NCBI GenBank assembly: GCA_032615215.1
Contig: CP128433.1
Coordinates: 5,137,823-5,201,822, forward strand
From: Microbulbifer sp. MKSA007
Lineage (GTDB): Bacteria > Pseudomonadota > Gammaproteobacteria > Pseudomonadales > Cellvibrionaceae
Length of the DNA stretch: 64,000 bases
Direction of reading: 5' to 3'
A program made the position numbers and the translations under genes. Below, piece by piece: positions 36,301 through 44,910 of this stretch. Under the pieces are notes generated by a model. That model had not been told where the DNA came from. It worked only from the letters and a program-made list of their open reading frames with translations, and searched no databases. Within the stretch, counting starts at the first letter, position 1. Each line of letters begins with the position of its first letter.

Positions 36301-36460
36301 CAGGATAGGAAATATCCACATCGACAATACCCAGCTGCACCGTTGGGAATACTTCCCGGTCGATACCAGATATACCAAAGAATCCGCCGATGATAATCAT
36401 AATCATCAGCAGGTTTGCCGCCTTACTATTGCGCGCAAACCAAGGGATGATTCCGCTCAT
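33329..36460 (-). CDS. RND efflux transporter permease
   Basis: A 1043-residue inner-membrane proton-driven pump of the HAE/AcrB type. It has TM1 at the N-terminus (AANLLMIMIIIGGFFGISGIDREVFP), two large periplasmic loops and a TM2-6/TM8-12 pattern. The proton-relay region is seen in GIVVDDAIIVGEAVHAAHD, and the matching C-terminal repeat in AAGVVVNDNLVLMDRINQLRAQG, followed by RFRPIILTSITTFIGLVPIMFE. Substrates cannot be told. It overlaps the adaptor gene by one base (TAATG). No outer-membrane channel gene is adjacent, so a shared TolC-like channel is likely. Confidence 0.95.
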   Translation of the reverse strand: MSGIIPWFARNSKAANLLMIMIIIGGFFGISGIDREVFPTVQLGIVDVDISYPGAGPAEVEQQVTVRVEEAISEVKGIKEVNSASRRGHASIEVQAMDGYDELRLLNDIKVQVDSISTFPDGIERPVIRLIEANAELMMIAIGGPVSERQLKETTLDLRDKLNLIPGVRRVDVWGDRPDELSIEVSELDLRRYNLSFNQVADAVRRSSLDLPAGMVRSDRGDIQVQTRGQAYTAEDFERIPVVSRADGSVLLLRDVATVRDGFEEYNNVIRFNGNPAMNLRIIQGEPLDVVKTAERIKDFLEETREQLPPGMELDIWFDFSKAFEGRMNLLTTNALSGFAMVFVMLMLFLRPALAMWVTVGIVVAFLGAFWLLPVTGVSLNMLSLFAFLLILGIVVDDAIIVGEAVHAAHDRGESGLAAAEQGVKQVASPVIFAVTSTMVFFIPMLFLPGVTAQMMLALPVVVLLCLVFSLVESLLILPAHLVGMKPEKPAKSTLGIKLQKVRGRFAGTMKTAGDKYYLPLLKKSLSNSRTTVMSFMLALGLSIAVFQSGYVGSSFSPQVPSDLLQLRISMASGEPFSEAERVMEQVLSAADKLESDEGMLEQNKGEPFLENSLVFNWRGNIYVTLQLIDGEMRDVTSESLALRWRELIGELPASVEDMNIDATINNSGNGMSLNLSTASGDMEELRAAADLVKEKLDSYVGVYDVRDNLTSARRDIEIQLKPYATTMGINLSDVARQVRQGFYGEEVQRIPRGREDVRVMVRYPMEERASEEQMDRIRIRTNDGEVPFSAVADAVYVPGYTTIRRNDRERTVRVTAEITPNTSSTQDILKDMRETLVPELERQFPGFSLRTAGEMQEEEEFNGAILAFFVLSLFAIYALLAIAFRSYSQPLLILTAVPFGFFGALVGHLLMGHNISIMSMLGFLAAAGVVVNDNLVLMDRINQLRAQGMAVMDAVVHAGRDRFRPIILTSITTFIGLVPIMFERSIQAQFLIPMVISLAFGVLFATAVTLILVPNLYKVIEKLRPKRKAAAQEDAPVSLEAV

Positions 36461-37710
36461 TACTTGCCTCCCTGGGAAGCATTGCTAACACCACCGGCAT
36501 CACCAGCAGCGGATACTGTAGAGGGATCTGCTGAATCCTCAGGAAGACTCCCCAGGCCCGCTGGCCGCTCATTGAGGGGGTTAGCGGTAAGTACCATACC
36601 CTCACGGGAGTAGCCCAAGCTTGAAACAATCACTCGGTCACCCATAGCAATATCCCCGCGGAGCCAGATTCTGTCACCGATGGTTTGTAACAGCTCAACA
36701 GTTTTGTAGATCAGCTGGCTCTCGTCATTCAGAACCAACAAGTGATCTCCTTCATGTAGTGCCTGACGGGGCAGCTCCACAACATCATCAAAGGTTCTAC
36801 CGGCAATATCTGCCTCAACAAACAGGCCATTCATCAGCGGTACATCCCCTTCATAGGGCTTCTGCACTTGGGCAACAGCAAAAATAAAGCGGCTGTTGGG
36901 ATCGATACTCGCTTCGGTTCGCACCAGTTGTGCACGCCACTCGTGTTTACGTCCAGCGACAACAGCTCTCAGGCGCACAGCGGGGCCATTCTCAATAGTT
37001 TTACCCAGGGGAAGATCGAGCAGGGCCAGTTGCTGGTCAGTCAGAGGGAGGCGGACTTCAGCGATACCAGTGCTGTGAATTTTTGCCAGAGGAGTGCCGG
37101 GGGTAATGTACTGCCCCAGGTCGACAAAAGTCTCAACTACACGACCTGCAAAGGGGGCTTTGAGTGATGTGCGCTCCAAATCCAGCTTTGCCTGGTCGCG
37201 GTCAGCTCTCGCGGCTTCCACTGCAGCCTGGGCAGCTTCGAGATGGGGTTTGCGCAGGAACAGGGCATTGGCAGCTTCAGATCCCAGGTCACGCCACTCG
37301 CGCTTAGCTTGCTTGGCATGGCCCTGCTCCTGAGCAAGGGCGGACTTAGCATTTGCCAGTTGTGATTCCGCGCGAGTGACTTGGTAGCGATAGTCTGCTT
37401 GCTCGAGCTGCAATAAACGGGCGTCTTTATTGAAGAAGCCACCGGGAACAAATGCCTCATCGACGCTTTCGATCACACCGCCGACTCGCGCGATCACATC
37501 AATTTCATGGCGGGCATGAACGGTTCCCTGGCTGGGTACCAATAGTGTCTGGCGACGGGGTTCTATATAGAGAACATCGGCCATTGGCGGTACCACCACC
37601 TCTGGCGGTTTTTCCTCCGGCTTCGGTTTCAATACAACCACCGCAGCAATAACAGCCACCCCGACTAACAATACAATGAATAACAGCTTGTTTTTACTCG
37701 AGACTTTCAC
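36460..37710 (-). CDS. RND efflux periplasmic adaptor subunit
   Basis: The 416-residue membrane-fusion partner of the RND pump. It has an N-terminal membrane anchor (LLFIVLLVGVAVIAAVVVL), a lipoyl/barrel-sandwich half (TVHARHEIDVIARVGGVIESV), an alpha-helical hairpin (about 115-185, rich in Ala, Gln and Glu), the second lipoyl half (SLKAPFAGRVVETFVDLGQYITPGTPLAKI) and beta-barrel domains. It starts with GTG 37710 behind GAGGG. A Ser/Ala/Gly-rich tail follows residue about 390. It is the first gene of the two-gene pump operon. Confidence 0.94.
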   Translation of the reverse strand: MKVSSKNKLLFIVLLVGVAVIAAVVVLKPKPEEKPPEVVVPPMADVLYIEPRRQTLLVPSQGTVHARHEIDVIARVGGVIESVDEAFVPGGFFNKDARLLQLEQADYRYQVTRAESQLANAKSALAQEQGHAKQAKREWRDLGSEAANALFLRKPHLEAAQAAVEAARADRDQAKLDLERTSLKAPFAGRVVETFVDLGQYITPGTPLAKIHSTGIAEVRLPLTDQQLALLDLPLGKTIENGPAVRLRAVVAGRKHEWRAQLVRTEASIDPNSRFIFAVAQVQKPYEGDVPLMNGLFVEADIAGRTFDDVVELPRQALHEGDHLLVLNDESQLIYKTVELLQTIGDRIWLRGDIAMGDRVIVSSLGYSREGMVLTANPLNERPAGLGSLPEDSADPSTVSAAGDAGGVSNASQGGK

Positions 37711-38004
37711 AGGTACCCTCTACCCCGTTCCCTGACCTGAATTGGTCAAATTTTAGTTAGTACGCATTCTACTGGAGTTCGACGCACATAAGAGGCAATT
37801 TGGATGCAGACTGCCGCACAAGTTTGTGCCCTGCCGCAAACCTTCCTCGCTGCGCTCGGGTAACGCATAATGCCGACCCAAAATTACTCCTGTAAGGGCC
37901 CTCTCGTTTACCCGCCAAATACCACGGAAACTGAAAGGCTACTTACTGGTCCAACATCGCCCTTAACGGTACGAAATTTCCCGGAAAACGGATGTAAACA
38001 TCAA

Positions 38005-40358
38005 ATGCTGGATATCAACGTTCGCATCGCCGAAGAACTCAATGTCAGACCACAACAGGTTACCGCCGCAGTATCCCTGCTCGATGAAGGAGCCACAGTC
38101 CCATTTATTGCGCGCTACCGGAAAGAGGTGACAGGGGCCCTGGACGACACCCAGCTGCGCACCCTGGAAGATCGGCTGCGCTATCTGCGTGAACTGGAAG
38201 AGCGCCGCGCTGCCATCCTGAAAAGTATCGATGAGCAGGGCAAGCTTACTCCGGAGTTGTCACAACAAATCAACAGTGCTGACACCAAGAACCGCCTCGA
38301 AGACCTCTACCTCCCCTACAAACCCAAGCGCCGCACCAAAGGACAAATCGCCATCGAGGCTGGACTGGAGCCACTGGCCGATGCACTGACCAACAACCCC
38401 TCCCTCGACCCTGCAGCTGAAGCAGAGCAATACCTCAATACCGACAACGAAGACGCCTCCCTTCACATCAAAGACATCAAAGCCGCTCTGGATGGAGCCA
38501 AATTTATCCTGATGGAACGTTTTGCCGAAGACGCCGAGCTGCTGGGCAAGCTGCGTGAATTCCTCAAGCGCGACGGACAGGTGAAATCCAAACTGCTCGA
38601 AGGCAAAGAAGAGGAAGGGGCCAAGTTCCGCGACTATTTTGAATACGCCGAAGACTGGTCCAAGGTGCCCTCCCACCGCGCCCTGGCTATTTTCCGCGGC
38701 CGCAACGAAGGCGTACTCGCCATCAGCGTGGGCCTCGCCGAAGAAGAAGGGCTTCCCCAACCGCCAGCCACCCCTGCGAAGCCATGATTGCCCGCCATGT
38801 GGATATCACCGATGAAGGTCGTCCTGCAGACAAATGGCTTGGCGAAGTGGTGCGCTGGACCTGGCGAATCAAGCTGCTGACCGCACTGGAAACTGACCTG
38901 ATGGGTGAGCTGCGCGAGAAAGCAGAAGAGGAGGCCATCAAGGTATTCTCCCGCAACCTGAAAGACCTGCTGCTAGCAGCTCCGGCCGGGCAAAAAGCCA
39001 CCATCGGCCTGGACCCGGGCCTGCGCACCGGGGTCAAGGTCGCCGTGGTCGATGCCACTGGCAAGATACTCGATCACACCGCCATATTCCCCAACCCGCC
39101 ACAGAATCGTCACCAGGAGTCTGCAGCAGTTATTGCCGCCCTGTGTAATAAATACAATGTGGGCCTGATCGCCATCGGTAACGGCACCGCCAGCCGTGAG
39201 ACCGACAAATTTGTCGGGGAAACCATTAAACAATACAAGCTGACGGCTCAAAAAGTTGTGGTTAACGAAGCCGGTGCTTCCGTTTACTCCGCCTCTGAAT
39301 TTGCTGCGCGGGAATTCCCAGATCTTGACGTGACTATCCGTGGAGCTATCTCCATCGCCCGCCGTTTGCAGGACCCGCTGGCAGAATTGGTGAAAATCGA
39401 GCCCAAATCCATTGGTGTTGGCCAGTATCAGCACGACGTTTCCCAGACTCAATTGGCTCGCTCATTGGACGCCGTGGTTGAGGACTGTGTAAACGGTGTC
39501 GGCGCTGAGCTGAACTCCGCCTCTGCACCGCTGCTGGCTCGGGTTTCCGGCCTGACTGCATCTATTGCCAACAATATTGTCAGCTACCGCGACCAGAACG
39601 GCGCTTTCAAAAATCGCAAGCAACTGATGGAAGTTCCGCGTTTAGGACCCAAGGCATTTGAACAGGCCGCCGGCTTCCTGCGTATTAATAACGGTGAAAA
39701 TCCGCTGGACAAATCCGGTGTACACCCCGAGTCCTATATCGTGGTTAAACGCATTGCCGAAAAAAATAGCCGTGAAATTAACAGCCTTATCGGCGACTCC
39801 GGCTTTCTGCGCCGGCTGAATCCGGCAGACTATACCGACGAAAAATTCGGTGTACCTACCGTTACCGATATTATCGCCGAACTGGAAAAACCTGGCCGAG
39901 ACCCGCGCCCGGAATTCCGCACGGCAAAATTTGAAGAGGGCGTAGAAGAAATAAAAGACCTACGCCCAGCAATGGTACTCGAGGGGACTGTCACCAACGT
40001 CACCAACTTCGGTGCTTTTGTGGATATCGGTGTTCACCAGGATGGCTTGGTACATATCTCTGCACTTTCAGAGAAGTTCGTTAAAGACCCTCACGAAGTC
40101 GTAAAAGCCGGTGATATTGTCAAAGTTAAAGTGATGGAAGTGGACGTTGCCCGCAAACGTATCGGCCTTTCCATGCGTTTATCTGACGAGCCCGGTGAGC
40201 AGGGTAGTGGCGGTATTAAAAAGGGTGACCAGCGCGAAAACCGCCAAGCCCAGCGCTACAACAAGCAGCAGGGCAACCGCTCCCAGAAAGGGGGCCAAGG
40301 CAATGGCCGTGGCAGCATGGGTGATATTTTGATGGCGGCGATGAAGAATAAAAAATAA
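38005..40358 (+). pseudogene. tex: Transcription accessory protein Tex, frame broken by one base
   Basis: Tex is a conserved nucleic-acid-binding protein affecting transcription and RNA turnover. The first 260 residues (from MLDINVRIAEELNV) are in one frame, ending QPPATPAKP then stop. The rest is in the next frame, and reading it back gives SHPCEAMIARHVDI. One extra base near 38764-38775 gives QPPSHPCEAMIARHVDI and a 784-residue protein, the normal Tex length. All domains are then present: helical N-terminus, YqgF-like (IGLDPGLRTGVKVAVVD), helix-hairpin-helix (APLLARVSGLTASIANNIVSYRD) and S1 (LEGTVTNVTNFGAFVDIGVHQDGLVHIS). The longer upstream frame to 37870 is not Tex-like. An assembly error seems more likely than decay. 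Confidence 0.88.
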
Positions 40359-40363
40359 CCGAT

Positions 40364-40394
40364 AAAAAGGGCGGCCAAATGGCCGCCCTTTTTA
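40364..40394. terminator. Bidirectional terminator between tex and the rluA-like gene
   Basis: AAAAAGGGCGGCC-AAAT-GGCCGCCCTTTTTA is a perfect stem flanked by A and T runs, so it works on both strands for these convergent genes. Confidence 0.9.
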
Positions 40395-40422
40395 TATCTC
40401 TCTGACAGCCCCTCTTGCCATA

Positions 40423-41087
40423 TTATTCAATTAAAAACTCTCCGGGCAACTCGCTAGTAAAATACAAAGCTTCTCCACTTACAGGGTGAGAAAATTTCAG
40501 CTCGCTAGCATGTAACAGTAGCCTCGAAGCCCCCTTCAACGCACCAGGGTGGGCATAAAAGGGGTCCCCCAATATTGGATGTCCTATTGCCTGCATATGC
40601 ACCCGGAGTTGGTGAGAGCGCCCAGTAACTGGCATAAGTCGAATCAAGCTACTGTTTTCAGAGCTGGAGACTTTCTCCCAGCGGGTTAGAGATGGCTTGC
40701 CCTCGGCAAAATCTACTTTTTGCCTCGGCCTATTTGGCCAGTCACAAATAAGCGGCAAATCCACTTCACCACTTACATTTTCAGGCACACCCCATACCCG
40801 CGCATAGTAGGCTTTCTCGACTTCACGATTTTGAAATAAAGTACTCAGTGCCTTATGTACCTCAACACTGCGTGCCATTACGATTAGTCCTGAAGTATCC
40901 ATATCCAATCGATGGACAGTTAATGCATCTGGATATAGTGATTGCGCTCGACCAGCTAAACTGTCTTTATGATCAGCGCTTCTTCCCGGAACACTAAGAA
41001 GTCCACTGGGTTTTTCTAAGATGAGTAGTGCTTCATCCTCATATAGTATTGAGAGGAATGGTTTCAGGGGGGATTATAATTCCGCAC
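40423..41087 (-). pseudogene. RluA-family pseudouridine synthase, frame broken near the N-terminus
   Basis: An rRNA/tRNA pseudouridine synthase of the RluA family. The catalytic Asp lies in VHRLDMDTSGLIVMARS, and VTGRSHQLRVHMQAIGHPILGDPFYA is the second signature. The frame is open upstream through FLSILYEDEALLILEKPSGLLSVPGRS, but it has no start codon before a stop at the C6 run (41067-41072 as G6 on the plus strand). With one more C, GTG 41087 gives MRNYNPPLKPFLSILYEDEALL, a normal family start. So the gene is very probably intact with a miscounted homopolymer, about 221 residues. RluA-like specificity (which uridine) is not clear. Confidence 0.8.
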
Positions 41088-41204
41088 TTATACCAACCTA
41101 CCGGAATTTAAAAATATTTCAGATGGCCCAGAAAAGATACTAAATTTCCAGCCAGTAAACTCTGAACAAACGATATGAAAATTTCAGTCAATGTTTCATA
41201 AACA

Positions 41205-41236
41205 GAAAACTCGAAAGCAATAGCTTTCGAGTTTTC
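41205..41236 (-). terminator. Terminator of the SAM-cycle operon
   Basis: GAAAACTCGAAAGC and GCTTTCGAGTTTTC are perfect 14-base arms with an AATA loop. It lies right after the restored metF stop (41239), which supports the corrected metF end. Confidence 0.9.
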
Positions 41237-41238
41237 AA

Positions 41239-42068
41239 TTAAAGCTTGAGGTTTTTCAAAATCTTAGTAACGATTGCATCCTGATTCATTGTGTAAAAAT
41301 GTAAACCTGGTGCCCCCCTTCTAATAAGGTCTCGCAGAGGTCGGTAACAACCTCTAATCCAAGCTTTCGAACGTCTTCAGGATTACGGAAGCTTTCCATG
41401 CGTTTAACCAACCACCTCGGAATTTCTGCACCACAATTGCGAGAGAAACGCACAAGGTTGGCAAAATTAGCTATCGGCATAATGCCTGGATAAATGGGCG
41501 CATCGATACCCGCCTTTTCACACTGATCAATAAAGTAGAAATAGGAATCCGGGTTATAGAAATATTGAGTCAGAGCGCTATTAGCACCTGCCTCAAATTT
41601 ACCTTTTAAATAGCGAATATCATCATCATAGCTGTTCGACTCCGGGTGGATCTCTGGATAAGCAGCTACTTCAAGATGAAATTGATCACCGGTATGTCGG
41701 CGAATAAAGGCGACTAATTCATTCGCATAAACCAGTTGCGCCACTGCACCCATGCCCGACGGCATATCACCACGCAGTGCAACTATTCGATTAATTCCCG
41801 CCTCTTTATAATCATTTAACAAACCCAGTATTGTCTCTTCATTATCACCACCAAACGACAAATGAGGAGCAATTGAAATACCATCTCGCCGCATATTGGT
41901 CACAATACTCGACGTTGTCTCTCTTGTGGTACCACCGGCACCATAAGTTACAGAGAAGAATTCAGGGTTAAATGCCTGCAGCGCTTCACGAGTTTTGTAT
42001 AGTTTCTCGCGACCCTCTGGCGTTTTGGGAGGGAAAAATTCGAAACTTATGCGAATGGAGTCTTTCAT
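41239..42068 (-). CDS. metF: 5,10-methylenetetrahydrofolate reductase MetF, C-terminal frameshift
   Basis: Reduces methylene-THF to methyl-THF for homocysteine remethylation. It is a FAD-containing TIM barrel: ISFEFFPPKTPEGREKL opens it, FFSVTYGAGGTTRETT and VALRGDMPSGMG follow, and the YPEIHPES segment is conserved. As written, the frame ends at 41286 with GGHQVYIFTQ. Adding one G in the G6 run (41313-41318) continues with GGAPGLHFYTMNQDAIVTKILKNLKL and stop at 41239, the true family C-terminus just before a terminator. ATG 42068 has GGAG eight bases upstream. It follows ahcY in the metK-ahcY-metF operon. Confidence 0.9.
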
Positions 42069-42132
42069 TATATTTCTCCAACCCCGCACAATTCAGGTGC
42101 CGGCGATACCGGCACCTTTTAGTTAGGGGTGA

Positions 42133-43518
42133 TTAGTACTTATAACTTTCAGGTTTGAACGGACCTTCAACTGAAACACCGATATAGTTAGCTTGTTGCT
42201 CGGTCATACGGGTAATAACACCACTAAAACCCTCAACCATATAGCGTGCAACTTCTTCATCCAGGTGCTTGGGCAGTACTTTTACATACAGCGCTGAAGT
42301 TTTTTGATCTGCCGGTAAGTCGGCAAACTTTTCTTTGAACAAATGGATCTGGGCGAGAACCTGGTTGGCAAAAGAGCCATCCATGATGCGACTCGGATGG
42401 CCAGTAGCGTTGCCAAGGTTTACCAGGCGGCCTTCAGACAGCAGCAGCAAGTGATCATTGGTTTCGCTATTGCGAACCACCTTATGTACCTGAGGCTTAA
42501 CTTCCTGCCACTCCCAGTTTTCACGCATAAAGGCGGTGTCGATTTCATTATCGAAGTGACCAATATTACAAACCACCGCACCACTCTTCAGGGCGGAAAG
42601 CATGTGGGCATCGCAAACGTTTACGTTGCCAGTTGTAGTAACAATCAGGTCTGTATTGGCCAGCAGCTGCTTGTTAATCCCCTCAGCGGTACCGGTATTA
42701 ACGCCGTCGATGTAGGGGGAAACCAGCTCAAAGCCGTCCATACAAGCCTGCATTGCACAGATCGGGTCCACTTCAGAAACCCGTACGATCATGCCTTCCT
42801 GGCGCAGGGATGCTGCGGAACCTTTACCTACGTCGCCGTAACCAATAACCAGCGCTCGCTTACCAGAGAGCAAGTGGTCAGTGGCGCGCTTGATGGCGTC
42901 GTTGAGACTGTGGCGACAGCCATATTTGTTGTCGTTCTTGCTCTTGGTCACAGCGTCATTGACGTTGATCGCAGGAATCTTCAAGGTGCCTTCGCGCAGC
43001 ATATCCTGCAGGCGGTGTACGCCAGTGGTGGTCTCTTCACTCACACCGTGGCAAGCATCGAGAAGTTGCGGGTATTCGCGGTGCAGCAACTCAGTGAGGT
43101 CGCCACCGTCATCCAAAATAATATTGGGTTGCCAGCCGGCAACATCGGCACCAATAGTGCGCTCAAGGCACCACTCATACTCTTCTTCAGTTTCACCTTT
43201 CCACGCAAATACGGGGATTCCGCGCGCAGCAATGGCAGCAGCAGCGTGGTCCTGGGTGGAGAAAATATTACAAGAGGACCAGCGAACTTCAGCGCCCAGC
43301 GCGACCAGAGTTTCGATCAGCACTGCAGTCTGGATTGTCATGTGGATACAGCCCATGATACGGGCACCCGCCAGCGGCTGCTCTGCGCGGTATTTCTCAC
43401 GCAGGGTCATCAGTGCCGGCATTTCACCTTCTGCAATTTCAATTTCACGGCGCCCCCACTCGGCCAGGGAAATGTCCGCGATTTTGTAATCTTTAAATTC
43501 AGTGCTCATTTGATTCAT
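42133..43518 (-). CDS. ahcY: Adenosylhomocysteinase (S-adenosylhomocysteine hydrolase)
   Basis: Splits S-adenosylhomocysteine to adenosine and homocysteine, relieving product inhibition of methyltransferases. It has about 461 residues with substrate-site segments GCIHMTIQTAVLIETL and SSCNIFSTQDHAAAAIA, the catalytic Lys/Asp region NVNDAVTKSKNDNKYGCRHSL, NAD motif VIGYGDVGKGSAASLRQEG, and GHFDNEIDT near the end; it finishes PESYKY as usual. ATG 43518 has a weak TTGGA upstream, ATG 43509 is also possible, and the longer frame begins with TTG. It is the middle gene of the SAM-cycle operon. Confidence 0.97.
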   Translation of the reverse strand: MNQMSTEFKDYKIADISLAEWGRREIEIAEGEMPALMTLREKYRAEQPLAGARIMGCIHMTIQTAVLIETLVALGAEVRWSSCNIFSTQDHAAAAIAARGIPVFAWKGETEEEYEWCLERTIGADVAGWQPNIILDDGGDLTELLHREYPQLLDACHGVSEETTTGVHRLQDMLREGTLKIPAINVNDAVTKSKNDNKYGCRHSLNDAIKRATDHLLSGKRALVIGYGDVGKGSAASLRQEGMIVRVSEVDPICAMQACMDGFELVSPYIDGVNTGTAEGINKQLLANTDLIVTTTGNVNVCDAHMLSALKSGAVVCNIGHFDNEIDTAFMRENWEWQEVKPQVHKVVRNSETNDHLLLLSEGRLVNLGNATGHPSRIMDGSFANQVLAQIHLFKEKFADLPADQKTSALYVKVLPKHLDEEVARYMVEGFSGVITRMTEQQANYIGVSVEGPFKPESYKY

Positions 43519-43574
43519 CGTTTTTGAGTCCAAAAATTATCTGCTTGCCGAGTGGTACCCAGCATATTTTGTGT

Positions 43575-43595
43575 GCCCGCGCTTTTGGCGCAGGC
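43575..43595 (-). other. Hairpin in the metK-ahcY spacer
   Basis: GCCCGCGC and GCGCAGGC pair (one G-U in RNA) around a TTTTG loop. No T run follows on the minus strand. It may set relative expression of metK and ahcY. I checked this spacer for the SAH riboswitch consensus and did not see it. Confidence 0.4.
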
Positions 43596-43616
43596 ATGAA
43601 TATTTATTTCTGAAAC

Positions 43617-44837
43617 TTAGAGGCCGGCTTGGGAGCGAAGCGCATCCGCCTTGTCGGTTTTTTCCCATGGGAAAGCAGTAAAGCTCTCACTGCGTTCCTG
43701 GCCATTGCTGTCAATCCAATTGTAAGTGTGGGTAAACGGATCGCGACCAAAGTGACCATAAGCTGCGGTCAACTGATACATCGGGTGCAGCAGGTCGAGG
43801 GATTTGGAGATGGCGTAAGGGCGCAGGTCAAAGTTTTCGCGCACCAGCTCTACCAGCTTATCCTCTGCTACCAAACCGGTTCCAAAAGTATTAATTGCTA
43901 CGGAAGTCGGCTCGGCGACACCGATGGCGTAGGAAACCTGAATCTCACAGCGCTTGGCCAAGCCTGCAGCGACAATGTTCTTAGCCACATAGCGACCTGC
44001 GTAAGCGGCAGAGCGGTCAACCTTGGAGGGGTCCTTACCGGAAAACGCACCGCCGCCATGGCGAGCGGAGCCACCGTAAGTATCGACGATAATCTTGCGC
44101 CCGGTGAGACCGCAGTCCCCAACTGGCCCGCCAATAACAAAGTTACCCGTCGGGTTGATATGGAACTTGGTGTCTTTATGCAGCCATTCCAGCGGCAAGG
44201 TGTTGTGAACAATCAGCTCCATCACTGCATCGCGCAGATCTTTTTGGCTGACATCCGGGTTGTGCTGGGTTGAAAGAACAACCGCATCAATCGCGCAGGG
44301 GCGGCCCTGTTCGTCGTAACGGAAGGTCAGCTGGCTTTTTGCATCAGGACGCAACCAAGGGAGCAGACCGGATTTACGCACTTCAGCCTGGCGCTCAACC
44401 AGACGGTGGGAATAGTAGATCGGCGCAGGCATAAAGGTGGGGGTTTCGTTGGTCGCATAACCAAACATTAACCCCTGGTCCCCAGCACCCTGGTCTTCCG
44501 GCTTAGCGCGGTCTACACCCTGTGCGATATCCACAGATTGTTTACCGATCACATTGATAACACCACAGGTCTCACCGTCATAACCCACGTCAGAGGAGGT
44601 GTAGCCGATATCGGTGATAACTTTACGCACCAGCTCTTCCAGGTCTACCCAGGCAGAGGTGGAAATCTCACCGGCAATAACAGCAATACCGGTTTTCACC
44701 AGGGTTTCACAGGCAACCCGCGCCTGCTTGTCACGGGCCAGTAGAGCATCCAATACAGCATCGGAAATCTGGTCGGCAATTTTATCCGGGTGCCCCTCAG
44801 ATACGGATTCTGAGGTAAACAGTCTGTATTCACTCAT
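43617..44837 (-). CDS. metK: S-adenosylmethionine synthase MetK
   Basis: Makes S-adenosylmethionine from ATP and methionine. The 406-residue sequence carries all signatures: FTSESVSEGHPDKIADQISDA (ATP and Mg site), GAGDQGLMFGYATNETPTFMPAPI, GGGAFSGKDPSKVDRSAAY (P-loop-like) and HFGRDPFTHTYNWI. The ribosome-binding site GGAG precedes ATG 44837. It follows the SahR regulator by 73 bases and is likely under its control. Confidence 0.98.
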   Translation of the reverse strand: MSEYRLFTSESVSEGHPDKIADQISDAVLDALLARDKQARVACETLVKTGIAVIAGEISTSAWVDLEELVRKVITDIGYTSSDVGYDGETCGVINVIGKQSVDIAQGVDRAKPEDQGAGDQGLMFGYATNETPTFMPAPIYYSHRLVERQAEVRKSGLLPWLRPDAKSQLTFRYDEQGRPCAIDAVVLSTQHNPDVSQKDLRDAVMELIVHNTLPLEWLHKDTKFHINPTGNFVIGGPVGDCGLTGRKIIVDTYGGSARHGGGAFSGKDPSKVDRSAAYAGRYVAKNIVAAGLAKRCEIQVSYAIGVAEPTSVAINTFGTGLVAEDKLVELVRENFDLRPYAISKSLDLLHPMYQLTAAYGHFGRDPFTHTYNWIDSNGQERSESFTAFPWEKTDKADALRSQAGL

Positions 44838-44910
44838 TTTGAGGTCTCCATTGTCCCGCCGCAGCGGTTGAATATATTTTTAACTTCAGGCTGTGCCTGA
44901 CAAACCCCCG

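Noticed and set aside
42343..43527. 394-codon open frame antisense to ahcY
   Set aside because: It mirrors the conserved ahcY gene, has biased composition from the opposite strand and no family signature.
43519..43616. Possible SAH riboswitch before ahcY
   Set aside because: Only a single hairpin is seen; the conserved SAH-riboswitch core bases are absent, and control is better explained by SahR.
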